Source: RGIG7450 sp045648785 (GTDB lineage: Bacteria; Bacillota; Clostridia; RUG12999). From it: DNA of 64,000 bases. This document shows positions 16,651-24,314 of the stretch, in pieces. Position 1 is the first letter of the stretch, and each line of letters begins with the position of its first letter. The position numbers were made by a program, and so were the translations under genes. The stretch covers positions 6,056 to 70,055 of the forward strand of contig JAZROP010000020.1 in assembly GCA_045648785.1 (NCBI GenBank). Reading direction: 5' to 3'. A model generated the notes under the pieces. The model was not told where the DNA came from. It worked only from the letters and a program-made list of their open reading frames with translations, and made no database searches.

Positions 16651-18516
16651 ATGAGTAAAAAACAGAAAAAGATGCTAGCGAGGATAATTGCTTCAGCGAC
16701 AGTTATTCTTATTGTTAATATTTTAAAACCGCCGAAACTGCTGAATTTTGCTCTTTTTATGCTGGCTTATTTTATAATTGGTTATGATGTTCTTAAAAAA
16801 GGGATAAAGGGCATTATAAACAGGCAGGCGTTTGATGAAAATTTTCTTATGGCAATTGCGACGGTTGGTGCGATCATTCTCGGTGAATATACTGAGGCGT
16901 CAGCAGTTATGCTGTTTTATCAGACGGGTGAGCTTTTCCAAAGCTATGCTGTTGGGAAAAGCAGGCGGGCTGTAAGTGAACTGATGGACATCAGACCTGA
17001 TTATGCAAATATCCTAAATGAAAGTGGCGAACTTACAAAAGTGGACCCGGAAGAAGTTGAAACAGGAAGTTATATTGTGGTTTTGCCAGGAGAGAAAATA
17101 CCCATTGATGGAACTGTCGTGGAAGGGAACTCATCCCTTGGCACTGCTGCTTTGACGGGAGAAAGTATCCCGCGAGAGGTGTCTGCGGGCGATGAAGTTT
17201 TAAGCGGATTTATAAACCTTTCGGGTGTACTTAAAATAAAAACTGTTAAGCAATTTTCGGAATCAACGGTGGCAAAAATACTTGAGCTTGTTGAAAATGC
17301 AAGTGCAAGAAAATCAAAATCGGAAAAATTTATATCAAAATTTGCTGCAGTTTATACACCGGCAGTGTGTATTGCTGCTTTGGCGATTGCACTTGTTCCG
17401 CCTGTGTTTGGTCAGATTTTCAGCGGTAATGCCATGCTGTCTGTGTGGATATACCGAGCACTCACATTCCTTGTGGTAAGCTGTCCGTGTGCTCTTGTAA
17501 TAAGCATACCGCTTACATTTTTTGCGGGGATTGGCGGAGCTGGTAACGCTGGAATACTCATTAAAGGTTCAAATTATATTGAAACGCTTGCAAATGTTAA
17601 ATATGTGGTTTTTGACAAAACCGGTACTATGACAAAGGGCGTTTTTAAAGTTAATGCTGTACACCATAATAAGATGTCGGAGGAAAAACTGATTGAGTAT
17701 GCAGCGCATGCGGAATGTTTTTCACACCATCCAATAGCAGCTAGCTTAAAAGGTGCTTGCATATCGGAGATTGATGAAAAGCGAGTTGAAAAGGTCCGGG
17801 AAATAAGTGGCTTGGGAATTTCGGCTGAGGTGGACGGAGAAGTAGTTCTTGTCGGAAACAGCAAGCTTATGGAGAAGATGGGAATAACATATAAACCATG
17901 TCATCACTATGGCAGTATAGTCCATGTTGCTATTGACGGGGAATATGCAGGGCATATCGTTATTATTGATGAAATAAAACCTGAATCGGTACAGGCAGTG
18001 AAAAACCTTAAAACAACAGGAATTTTGAAAACTATAATGCTTACGGGAGATATAAAAGCCACGGGAGAAAAGGTGGCGGAACTTGTTGGAATAGACGAGG
18101 TACATGCCGAACTTTTGCCGCAGGATAAGGTTGAAAAGCTGGAAAATATAATTTCCCTGACGAAAACCGGAAAGGTTGCATTTGTGGGTGATGGAATAAA
18201 TGATGCACCGGTACTTGCAAGGGCGGACATTGGAATTGCTATGGGGGCGATTGGCTCGGATGCCGCGGTTGAGGCGGCTGATGTGGTCCTCATGGATGAT
18301 AATCCGCTAAAAATTACCAAAGCAGTAAAGGTTGCAAAAAAATGTATTTCCATAGTTCATCAAAATATTGTTTTTGCAATAGGAATTAAGCTGATTTGTC
18401 TTGTTTTAAGTGCTGTTGGTGTTGCAAATATGTGGTTTGCTATTTTTGCAGATGTGGGCGTTATGATAATAGCTGTTTTAAATGCAATCCGTGCGCTAAA
18501 TGTGAAGAAACTTTAG
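16651..18516 (+). CDS. cadA: Zn/Cd/Pb-type P1B ATPase lacking an N-terminal metal domain
   Basis: A 621-residue P-type ATPase that exports a soft or borderline metal cation. Motifs: actuator TGES near residue 172, transmembrane Cys278-Pro-Cys280, phosphorylated Asp322 in DKTGT, SHHP in the nucleotide domain and hinge GDGINDAP from Gly513. CPC with later transmembrane residues places it with P1B-2 (Zn, Cd, Pb) pumps. The usual N-terminal HMA domain is absent and encoded separately just upstream. The ATG is 4 bp after the HMA stop, with almost no ribosome site, so translation is likely coupled. The exact metal is not fixed by sequence alone. Confidence 0.9.
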   Translation: MSKKQKKMLARIIASATVILIVNILKPPKLLNFALFMLAYFIIGYDVLKKGIKGIINRQAFDENFLMAIATVGAIILGEYTEASAVMLFYQTGELFQSYAVGKSRRAVSELMDIRPDYANILNESGELTKVDPEEVETGSYIVVLPGEKIPIDGTVVEGNSSLGTAALTGESIPREVSAGDEVLSGFINLSGVLKIKTVKQFSESTVAKILELVENASARKSKSEKFISKFAAVYTPAVCIAALAIALVPPVFGQIFSGNAMLSVWIYRALTFLVVSCPCALVISIPLTFFAGIGGAGNAGILIKGSNYIETLANVKYVVFDKTGTMTKGVFKVNAVHHNKMSEEKLIEYAAHAECFSHHPIAASLKGACISEIDEKRVEKVREISGLGISAEVDGEVVLVGNSKLMEKMGITYKPCHHYGSIVHVAIDGEYAGHIVIIDEIKPESVQAVKNLKTTGILKTIMLTGDIKATGEKVAELVGIDEVHAELLPQDKVEKLENIISLTKTGKVAFVGDGINDAPVLARADIGIAMGAIGSDAAVEAADVVLMDDNPLKITKAVKVAKKCISIVHQNIVFAIGIKLICLVLSAVGVANMWFAIFADVGVMIIAVLNAIRALNVKKL

Positions 18517-18528
18517 GAGGAAAAGAGA

Positions 18529-18882
18529 ATGAATTACGATGTGTGTGATTCGGTTGAAATACATTCAGAACTTATAAAAATTGTAAATGAGCAGCTTCCT
18601 GATGAGGAAAAACTTTATGACCTTGCAGAGCTTTTTAAAGTTTTTGGTGACTCCACCAGGATACGGATACTTTTTGTGCTTTCCAGCGCAGAGGTTTGCG
18701 TATGTGACCTTGCAGAGGCACTCCATATGACACAGTCAGCTATTTCACATCAGCTGAAAATTTTAAAGAGTAGTAAGCTTGTGAAGTGTCGAAGAGAAGG
18801 AAAATCGGTGTTTTATTCACTTGCTGACGGGCATGTAGGGACAATAATCAAACAAGGTATGGAACATATTGAAGAAAGTTGA
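18529..18882 (+). CDS. ArsR/SmtB-family metal-sensing repressor
   Basis: A 117-residue winged-helix repressor. The metal box Cys57-Val-Cys59-Asp-Leu in the recognition region, together with Cys6, matches the alpha-3N site of CadC. At the C-terminus Asp100, His102, His113 and Glu116 have the exact spacing of the zinc-sensing alpha-5 site of SmtB. Having both sites suggests response to cadmium or lead and to zinc. It lies 12 bp after the ATPase gene with AGGAGG upstream. It is inferred to bind the 40-bp palindrome at 16371 and to release it when metal binds. Confidence 0.9.
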   Translation: MNYDVCDSVEIHSELIKIVNEQLPDEEKLYDLAELFKVFGDSTRIRILFVLSSAEVCVCDLAEALHMTQSAISHQLKILKSSKLVKCRREGKSVFYSLADGHVGTIIKQGMEHIEES

Positions 18883-18891
18883 GGAGAAAAA

Positions 18892-19143
18892 ATGAAATAT
18901 ACTTATAAAACAAAAGGAACCTGCAGTGCACAGATAAATTTCAATATCGAAGGAGATATTGTGACCGATGTCACATTTATGGGTGGATGTAACGGAAATC
19001 TTAAGGCTATTGCAAAGCTTGTTGACGGCATGACTGTGGCTGAAATTGAAGAAAAACTGCTTGGAAATACTTGTGGATTTAAAAATACATCGTGTGCAGA
19101 CCAGTTGGCACGGGCGGTAAGAGAAGCAAAAGAGTCGAAATAA
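18892..19143 (+). CDS. TSCPD-domain protein (TIGR03905 type)
   Basis: An 83-residue protein with four conserved cysteines: Gly-Thr-Cys-Ser near residue 10, Gly-Gly-Cys-Asn-Gly near 35, Thr-Cys-Gly-Phe near 62 and Thr-Ser-Cys-Ala-Asp-Gln-Leu near 68. This is the stand-alone TSCPD family, related to the C-terminal zinc-binding domain of class II ribonucleotide reductases. Its function is unknown. It is the last gene of the metal-efflux operon, 9 bp after the repressor, so metal binding or metallation is a fair guess but unproved. Confidence 0.85.
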   Translation: MKYTYKTKGTCSAQINFNIEGDIVTDVTFMGGCNGNLKAIAKLVDGMTVAEIEEKLLGNTCGFKNTSCADQLARAVREAKESK

Positions 19144-19172
19144 AAAAGGGGCAAAAAATGCCCCTTTTTATT
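19144..19172 (+). terminator. Bidirectional terminator after the metal-efflux operon
   Basis: AAAAGGGGCA (19144-19153) pairs with TGCCCCTTTT (19159-19168), with T runs on both sides. It also serves the convergent LysR gene. Confidence 0.88.
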
Positions 19173-20055
19173 TTAATGATATTTTGGACAAAAAATCAAT
19201 AATTGCCTGCATCTGGATGGAAAGCCATTTGTCACGATGATACAGAATCTGTTTCCATAACTCAATTTTGAAATCTTCAACAGACAGACGCACCAATTTG
19301 CCCGCCTTAACAGACGGCTCTGTTACATAATCAGGCAGAAAAGATATTCCGGCATTATCTTCTACAAGTTTACAGATTATATCGGCGCTTCCCATTTCAA
19401 GTACAGGTGTTATTTCAATTGAACGACTAGCAAGCTTTTCATCAAGCAATCGCCGGTAGCTCATACCCTTTTCTGTAAGGAGAAAATTTTCTTTAAGCAA
19501 GTGATTTATTGTAAGGTTTTTCTCAGATGACAGCGGATTTTCAGAGGAACACACAAAATGTACCCCTACAGTTTCCTCGTTTGAGATAACATAGGTAGCA
19601 TTGTAAATATGATTATCCAAAGTACAAACAATGTCTGCTTCATTATGTTCAAGCAGGCGGAACATTTCATTTGTTCCGGCGGTTGTTATTTTAACGGAAA
19701 TGTGTGGATATAACTCGCGGAACTGTGCAAATTTCTGAAGTATGAGCGGGGCGCAAAGGGAGTCTGCCATAGCAAGCCTGATAATGCCAGACGGCTCGGT
19801 TACAATATTTTTAACAGAGGACATCTCCTGTGCCGTACGGCAAATTTTCTGCGCGTAGGCAAGGGTTTTTCGACCGCCGTCCGTCAGTGTTACGGTGTGA
19901 CCGATACGGTCAAAAAGCTGAATTCCCAGTTCTGCTTCAAGCTGCTTTATTTGAAATGAAACGGTAGGCTGGGAATAACCAAGCTTATCTGCCGCACGGG
20001 TGAAGCTGCTGAGTTCAGCAACCTGAATAAATGTACTGAGATTGCGCAAATCCAT
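19168..20055 (-). CDS. LysR-family transcriptional regulator
   Basis: A 295-residue regulator. The N-terminal winged helix reads Asp-Leu-Arg-Asn-Leu-Ser-Thr-Phe-Ile-Gln-Val-Ala with the Tyr-Ser-Gln-Pro-Thr-Val-Ser-Phe-Gln-Ile recognition helix; a two-lobed effector domain follows. ATG 20055 is chosen for its GGAGGAG site and the family start; upstream in-frame starts lack a site. It is divergent from a sodium/alanine symporter gene, which it probably controls, and a perfect 17-bp inverted repeat lies in its leader. The effector is unknown, though an amino acid is plausible from the neighbour. Confidence 0.9.
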   Translation of the reverse strand: MDLRNLSTFIQVAELSSFTRAADKLGYSQPTVSFQIKQLEAELGIQLFDRIGHTVTLTDGGRKTLAYAQKICRTAQEMSSVKNIVTEPSGIIRLAMADSLCAPLILQKFAQFRELYPHISVKITTAGTNEMFRLLEHNEADIVCTLDNHIYNATYVISNEETVGVHFVCSSENPLSSEKNLTINHLLKENFLLTEKGMSYRRLLDEKLASRSIEITPVLEMGSADIICKLVEDNAGISFLPDYVTEPSVKAGKLVRLSVEDFKIELWKQILYHRDKWLSIQMQAIIDFLSKISLK

Positions 20056-20069
20056 ATTAACTCCTCCAG

Positions 20070-20086
20070 GATAAATAAAATTTATC
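20070..20086. promoter_or_regulatory. Inverted repeat, candidate LysR binding site
   Basis: GATAAAT-AAA-ATTTATC is a perfect 7-3-7 dyad containing the T-N11-A pattern common for LysR sites. It lies 15 bp from the regulator start and 22 bp before the -35 of the divergent symporter promoter. Confidence 0.55.
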
Positions 20087-20107
20087 AAAATTATCGGTTT
20101 TATTTGT

Positions 20108-20136
20108 TTGACAAATGTATAGGTGTATTATATAAT
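20108..20136 (+). promoter_or_regulatory. Consensus sigma-A promoter of the symporter gene
   Basis: TTGACA (20108-20113), a 17-bp spacer and TATAAT (20131-20136), 42 bp before the ATG. Confidence 0.9.
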
Positions 20137-20177
20137 GAAATTGACAAGAAATCAAGTATTATTTTAGGAGTGGTTGC

Positions 20178-21620
20178 ATGAAATTTTTAACTCAGGTATG
20201 GGACACAGTTTTAGATGCAATAATAACAACTATTAAATTTGTATATGGGCTTATGTGGGGAGACCTTTTTACAATTCCGCTTCCGGGCGGGTCTTCTGTA
20301 GGAATATCCCTTTTGGTGCTTATTCTCATTCCGGCGGGCATTTATTTTACAATTCGTACAAAGGTGCTGCCCATTCGACTTTTTCCGGAAATGCTTCGCA
20401 TTTCAACGGAAAAACAGACTAAAAATAAAAAAGGTGCTCTTTCAGGTATGCAGACACTTATTGTTTCTACCGCAACAAGAGTTGGTATGGGAAATATGGT
20501 AGGCGTTGTTGCGGCGGTTTCGGCAGGAGGTGCCGGTGCGGTTTTCTGGATGTGGATTACGGCACTTATAGGGGCGTCAACTGCTTATGTTGAAGCCACT
20601 CTTGCGCAGCTACACAAGGAGCCAGACCCGCTTTATGGTGGATATCGAGGTGGTCCGGCACATTACATACATGCGTTTTTTGCAAAGAAAAATAATAAAC
20701 GCAAATCTGTGATAGCAATACTCTTTGCACTTTCAGGGCTTCTTTGCTGGTGTGGAGTGAGTCAGGTTATCAGCAACTCTGTTTCGTCAGCTTTTGATAA
20801 TGCTTTTGGTATAGAGCCAATAATTTCAACAGTTATTCTTGTTGCTCTTGCAGCAGTGATTGTACTGAGAAAAAATGCAACAGTTAAGGTGCTTGATATA
20901 ATGGTGCCGATTATGGCGACTCTTTATTTCTTCCTGGCTATAATAATTATCATTAACAATGCCAACCATCTTCCCGCTGTGTTTAAACGAATTTTTGAAG
21001 AAGCTTTCGGACTCAGACAAATGGTGGCTGGTGGATTTGGTGCTGCGCTGATGAACGGAGTTAAACGAGGCCTTTTCTCAAATGAAGCGGGCTCGGGCTC
21101 GGCGCCCTGTGCGGCTGCAGCGGCAGATGTAAGCCATCCGGCAAAATCGGGACTATTCCAGGCGTTTGGCGTAATAATTGATACAATTGTCATCTGCACA
21201 TGTACTGCAATGATTATGCTTCTTGCTCCGCAGGATTTACTAAGTGGACATGAGGGAATGTCACTGTTGCAGACTGCAATGCATCATCATTTTGGACAGG
21301 CGGGTGTAATCTTTACGGCGATTACCCTGTGGCTCTTCTGTTTTTCTACCTTTATTGGAATACTTTATTATGCACGCTCCAATGTGGCATATATATTCGG
21401 TGACACATGGAAAGCTCAGACCATTTACAAAATTGTAGCGCTTGTGATGCTCTTTATAGGCGGACTTGCGACATATACATTTGTGTGGGATTTGGGAGAT
21501 ATAGGTATAGGTCTTATGACTGTATTTAACATGATTGTACTTATACCCATGTCGGGAGAGGCTATAAAAGCACTCAATGAATATACTAAACTTATAAAAG
21601 AAGAAAAGAAAAAGAAATAA
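20178..21620 (+). CDS. Sodium:alanine/glycine symporter (AGCS family)
   Basis: A 480-residue amino-acid carrier with about 10-11 membrane segments. AGCS signatures are visible: Arg-Val-Gly-Met-Gly-Asn-Met-Val-Gly-Val near residue 100, Gly-Gly-Pro-Ala-His-Tyr-Ile near 160 and Arg-Gly-Leu-Phe-Ser-Asn-Glu-Ala-Gly-Ser-Gly-Ser-Ala-Pro near 300. It imports alanine or glycine with sodium. Length is normal for AlsT/YrbD-type carriers. GGAG lies 8 nt before the ATG. It is monocistronic, probably under the divergent LysR protein, and ends at a strong bidirectional terminator. Confidence 0.93.
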   Translation: MKFLTQVWDTVLDAIITTIKFVYGLMWGDLFTIPLPGGSSVGISLLVLILIPAGIYFTIRTKVLPIRLFPEMLRISTEKQTKNKKGALSGMQTLIVSTATRVGMGNMVGVVAAVSAGGAGAVFWMWITALIGASTAYVEATLAQLHKEPDPLYGGYRGGPAHYIHAFFAKKNNKRKSVIAILFALSGLLCWCGVSQVISNSVSSAFDNAFGIEPIISTVILVALAAVIVLRKNATVKVLDIMVPIMATLYFFLAIIIIINNANHLPAVFKRIFEEAFGLRQMVAGGFGAALMNGVKRGLFSNEAGSGSAPCAAAAADVSHPAKSGLFQAFGVIIDTIVICTCTAMIMLLAPQDLLSGHEGMSLLQTAMHHHFGQAGVIFTAITLWLFCFSTFIGILYYARSNVAYIFGDTWKAQTIYKIVALVMLFIGGLATYTFVWDLGDIGIGLMTVFNMIVLIPMSGEAIKALNEYTKLIKEEKKKK

Positions 21621-21648
21621 AAAAATGACCGCATCTGCGGTCATTTTT
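21621..21648 (+). terminator. Bidirectional terminator between the symporter and minus-strand genes
   Basis: AAAAATGACCGCA (21621-21633) and TGCGGTCATTTTT (21636-21648) make a long, perfect, U-flanked stem usable from both directions. Confidence 0.92.
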
Positions 21649-22397
21649 TATTGAACATTTTCGTTTAAATATATTTTTGTTGCAATTCTGATGTAGGGGT
21701 TTATCCATATAAAACCAATTCCCAAGGATAATATTCCCAAAACATACCAGCCTGCAAAGCTTAAATAAAGCAGAAGAAGGTCGGATTTTACGCCTTTTGA
21801 ACACCTGAGGGTTTTTGCGACAAAGGGCAGGGCATTGGTTACGCTGAATTTATGGTAAACAACAGGAAGAAGAGAATATTTCAGCCGGGTTACGACGATT
21901 GACAGGGCATAAAGAACAATGATTGTCGCACAGAAAAGGAAGTTTATAAATGAAAACCAGTTTGTGCTGAAAAGCGCGAAAACCCTGAAATATACAGTTG
22001 TAATTGCCGCAAAAAAGACGGTATAAAATATAATGGCGAGTGCTATTCTGAAATAAGCAAAAACAGCCGGTTTTATATTTTTATAAAAATGAAACATTTC
22101 GTCTGTCTGTGGTTGAGTTTTTGCCGCCACTCTCATAAAGTAGTAATTTCGCCCCAGGTTTATGGGAGCAATAACAAATAGATATATTAAAATATATGCG
22201 GCGGTAAAAATAAGCATTACAGGTGCAGAAACTGTAGCGGAGCCCGCCTTTGCAAGACAAATGATATAAACCGTTACAAGTGCAAAAATAAGTGCAAATT
22301 TTACTATGAAAGCAATAAATTCAACGCCTGCATTTCTGGCAACATCAAATTTATATGCGGAAAGGGCCCGTTTTTTAATTTCATTAATGTTAACCAC
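21648..22397 (-). CDS. Integral membrane protein, DUF975-like
   Basis: A 249-residue protein with about six hydrophobic segments. The C-terminal Trp-Tyr-Val-Leu-Gly-Ile-Leu-Ser-Leu-Gly-Ile-Gly-Phe-Ile-Trp-Ile-Asn-Pro-Tyr block resembles the DUF975 family (PF06161). The family has no assigned function. It lies 2 bp downstream of the RNase J stop on the same strand, so the two are cotranscribed. It ends inside the terminator shared with the symporter gene. The family call rests on the C-terminal motif and overall topology. Confidence 0.6.
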   Translation of the reverse strand: MVNINEIKKRALSAYKFDVARNAGVEFIAFIVKFALIFALVTVYIICLAKAGSATVSAPVMLIFTAAYILIYLFVIAPINLGRNYYFMRVAAKTQPQTDEMFHFYKNIKPAVFAYFRIALAIIFYTVFFAAITTVYFRVFALFSTNWFSFINFLFCATIIVLYALSIVVTRLKYSLLPVVYHKFSVTNALPFVAKTLRCSKGVKSDLLLLYLSFAGWYVLGILSLGIGFIWINPYIRIATKIYLNENVQ

Positions 22398-22399
22398 GG

Positions 22400-24067
22400 T
22401 TAAACCTCCACGATAACCGGCAAAAGCATAGGACTGCGTTTTGTTCGGGTATAAAGGAAAGATGTGAGTGAATGTTTTACTTTAAGTTTTAGTGTTGACC
22501 AATCGTTTATTCCTGCTGCCTTTGCATCGTTAAAGGCTTTTGTAACCACTTCGCGGATTTCGTCCATAAGCTCTTCTGATTCGCGGACATATACAAATCC
22601 GCGAGAAATTATATCTGGTGAAGCAGCAAGGGTTCCGGTTTCGCCGGATATTGAAATTACAATTACAATAAGTCCGTCCTGAGCAAGATGCTGTCTGTCA
22701 CGGAGCACAATGTTTCCTACATCACCGACACCAAGCCCGTCAACTAAAATTCTGCCTGAGGGAACGGTACTGACCAGTTTGGCTGAATCGCTGGTGAATT
22801 CAAGCATCTGACCAATTCCCATAACAAAAATATTTTCAGGATTAACACCCATCTGTTCTCCGAGTCTTGCGTGCTGGATAAGATGACGATATTCGCCGTG
22901 CATTGGAATAAAAAATTTCGGTTTTGTTATTCCAAGAATAATTTTCAGTTCCTCCTGGCAAGCGTGACCGGACACATGAATGGCATTTGAGGATTCATAA
23001 ATAACCTCAGCGCCGCGCTTGAAGAGGTCATCCACAACCTTGGAAACGGATGTCTCATTTCCCGGAATGGGGTTTGCGCTGATTACTATCAGGTCACCCT
23101 TTACAATTTCAACCTTTCTGTGTTCGGAAGTTGACATTCTGGAAAGAGCGCTCATGGGCTCGCCCTGGCTGCCTGTAGTACATATCACAAGTTGATGAGG
23201 CTGATATTTTTTTATATCATCAATTGAGATAAGAGTTCCTTTGGGCATATGAATATATCCTAAAAGGGAAGCTACCTCGACTATATTTTCCATACTGCGG
23301 CCGGACAGGGCAAGCTTCCTGCCGTATTTTACCGCGGAGTTTATAAGCTGCTGAATTCTATGAACATTGGATGCAAAAGTTGCAACAATAATCCTGTTTT
23401 TTTTGTAGTTGGAAAAAATTTCATCAAATGTAATTCCAACCTTGCTTTCGGACAATGTATATCCGGGGTTTTCTACATTTGTACTGTCAGACAAAAGTGC
23501 CAGAACACCCTTTTTACCCAGTTCGCCCAACCGCCCAAGGTCAATCATTGACCCAGATATGGGTGTAGGGTCAATTTTAAAGTCACCGGTGTGAATAACC
23601 GTACCGGTTGAGGTTGTGATTGCAAGCATAACTGCATCGGGAATGCTGTGATTTGAATGAATAAACTCAACAGAGAAGTTACCAATTTTTACCTTATCAC
23701 CCTGATGAACACAGATAAGCTGCGATGTTGATAAGAGCCCGTGTTCTTTGAGTTTGCACTCTACTAGACCTAAAGTCAGTCTTGTGCCGTAAACGGGAAC
23801 ATTTAGCTCTTTGAGAAGATAGGGCAGGCCGCCGATGTGGTCCTCGTGACCGTGGGTTAAAAGAACCGCACGGACTTTTTGTTTGTTTTTTATAAGATAA
23901 GTTATATCAGGGATTACGAGGTCAATTCCAAGCATATCATCATCGGGAAAAGCCATACCGCTGTCAACAACCAAAATATCGTTGCCGCATTCGTAAATAT
24001 ACATATTTTTGCCGATTTCGTTAAGTCCGCCCAATGCAACAACTCTAAGTTTTTGTTTTCGTGCCAA
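22400..24067 (-). CDS. rnj: Ribonuclease J
   Basis: A 555-residue metallo-beta-lactamase/beta-CASP ribonuclease for mRNA decay and rRNA maturation, with endonuclease and 5'-to-3' exonuclease activities. The metal motif is His72-Gly-His74-Glu-Asp76-His77; a Gly-His-Ala-Cys-Gln-Glu-Glu motif and Pro-Met-His-Gly-Glu-Tyr lie further on. TTG 24067 is chosen because GGAGGTG is 6 nt upstream and Ala-Arg-Lys is the family start; a longer frame to 24136 has no site. Length equals that of RNase J1. Only this one copy is in the window. Confidence 0.92.
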   Translation of the reverse strand: MARKQKLRVVALGGLNEIGKNMYIYECGNDILVVDSGMAFPDDDMLGIDLVIPDITYLIKNKQKVRAVLLTHGHEDHIGGLPYLLKELNVPVYGTRLTLGLVECKLKEHGLLSTSQLICVHQGDKVKIGNFSVEFIHSNHSIPDAVMLAITTSTGTVIHTGDFKIDPTPISGSMIDLGRLGELGKKGVLALLSDSTNVENPGYTLSESKVGITFDEIFSNYKKNRIIVATFASNVHRIQQLINSAVKYGRKLALSGRSMENIVEVASLLGYIHMPKGTLISIDDIKKYQPHQLVICTTGSQGEPMSALSRMSTSEHRKVEIVKGDLIVISANPIPGNETSVSKVVDDLFKRGAEVIYESSNAIHVSGHACQEELKIILGITKPKFFIPMHGEYRHLIQHARLGEQMGVNPENIFVMGIGQMLEFTSDSAKLVSTVPSGRILVDGLGVGDVGNIVLRDRQHLAQDGLIVIVISISGETGTLAASPDIISRGFVYVRESEELMDEIREVVTKAFNDAKAAGINDWSTLKLKVKHSLTSFLYTRTKRSPMLLPVIVEV

Positions 24068-24147
24068 AAAAAACACCTCCGTTTTCTTTTTGATTATATG
24101 ATTTACATGGAAAAATCCATAACAGCTTCTAAGCACATCTAAAATAT

Positions 24148-24156
24148 ATTATACCA
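24148..24156 (-). promoter_or_regulatory. Extended -10 promoter of the RNase J gene
   Basis: On the minus strand TGG immediately precedes TATAAT (24153-24148), an extended -10. A poor TTTATT lies 17 bp upstream as a -35. It gives a leader of about 75 nt before the TTG start. Confidence 0.65.
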
Positions 24157-24222
24157 CAAAATATGGAAATAATAAAGCCTTTTTTAAAAAATATTTTAAG
24201 ACTATATTTTTGCGAAAAACTC

Positions 24223-24250
24223 TTGTTTTTTATTGTATTTGTGTTATAAT
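24223..24250 (+). promoter_or_regulatory. Promoter upstream of the U32 peptidase-mreB-min gene block
   Basis: TTGTTT (24223-24228), a 16-bp spacer and TATAAT (24245-24250), 65 bp before the U32 start. The -35 is weak. Confidence 0.6.
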
Positions 24251-24314
24251 ATAATGTAAAAGGGATATTTTGCCTTGTCGCAAAATATCAGGTTATGACG
24301 AAAGGTTGTTACAG

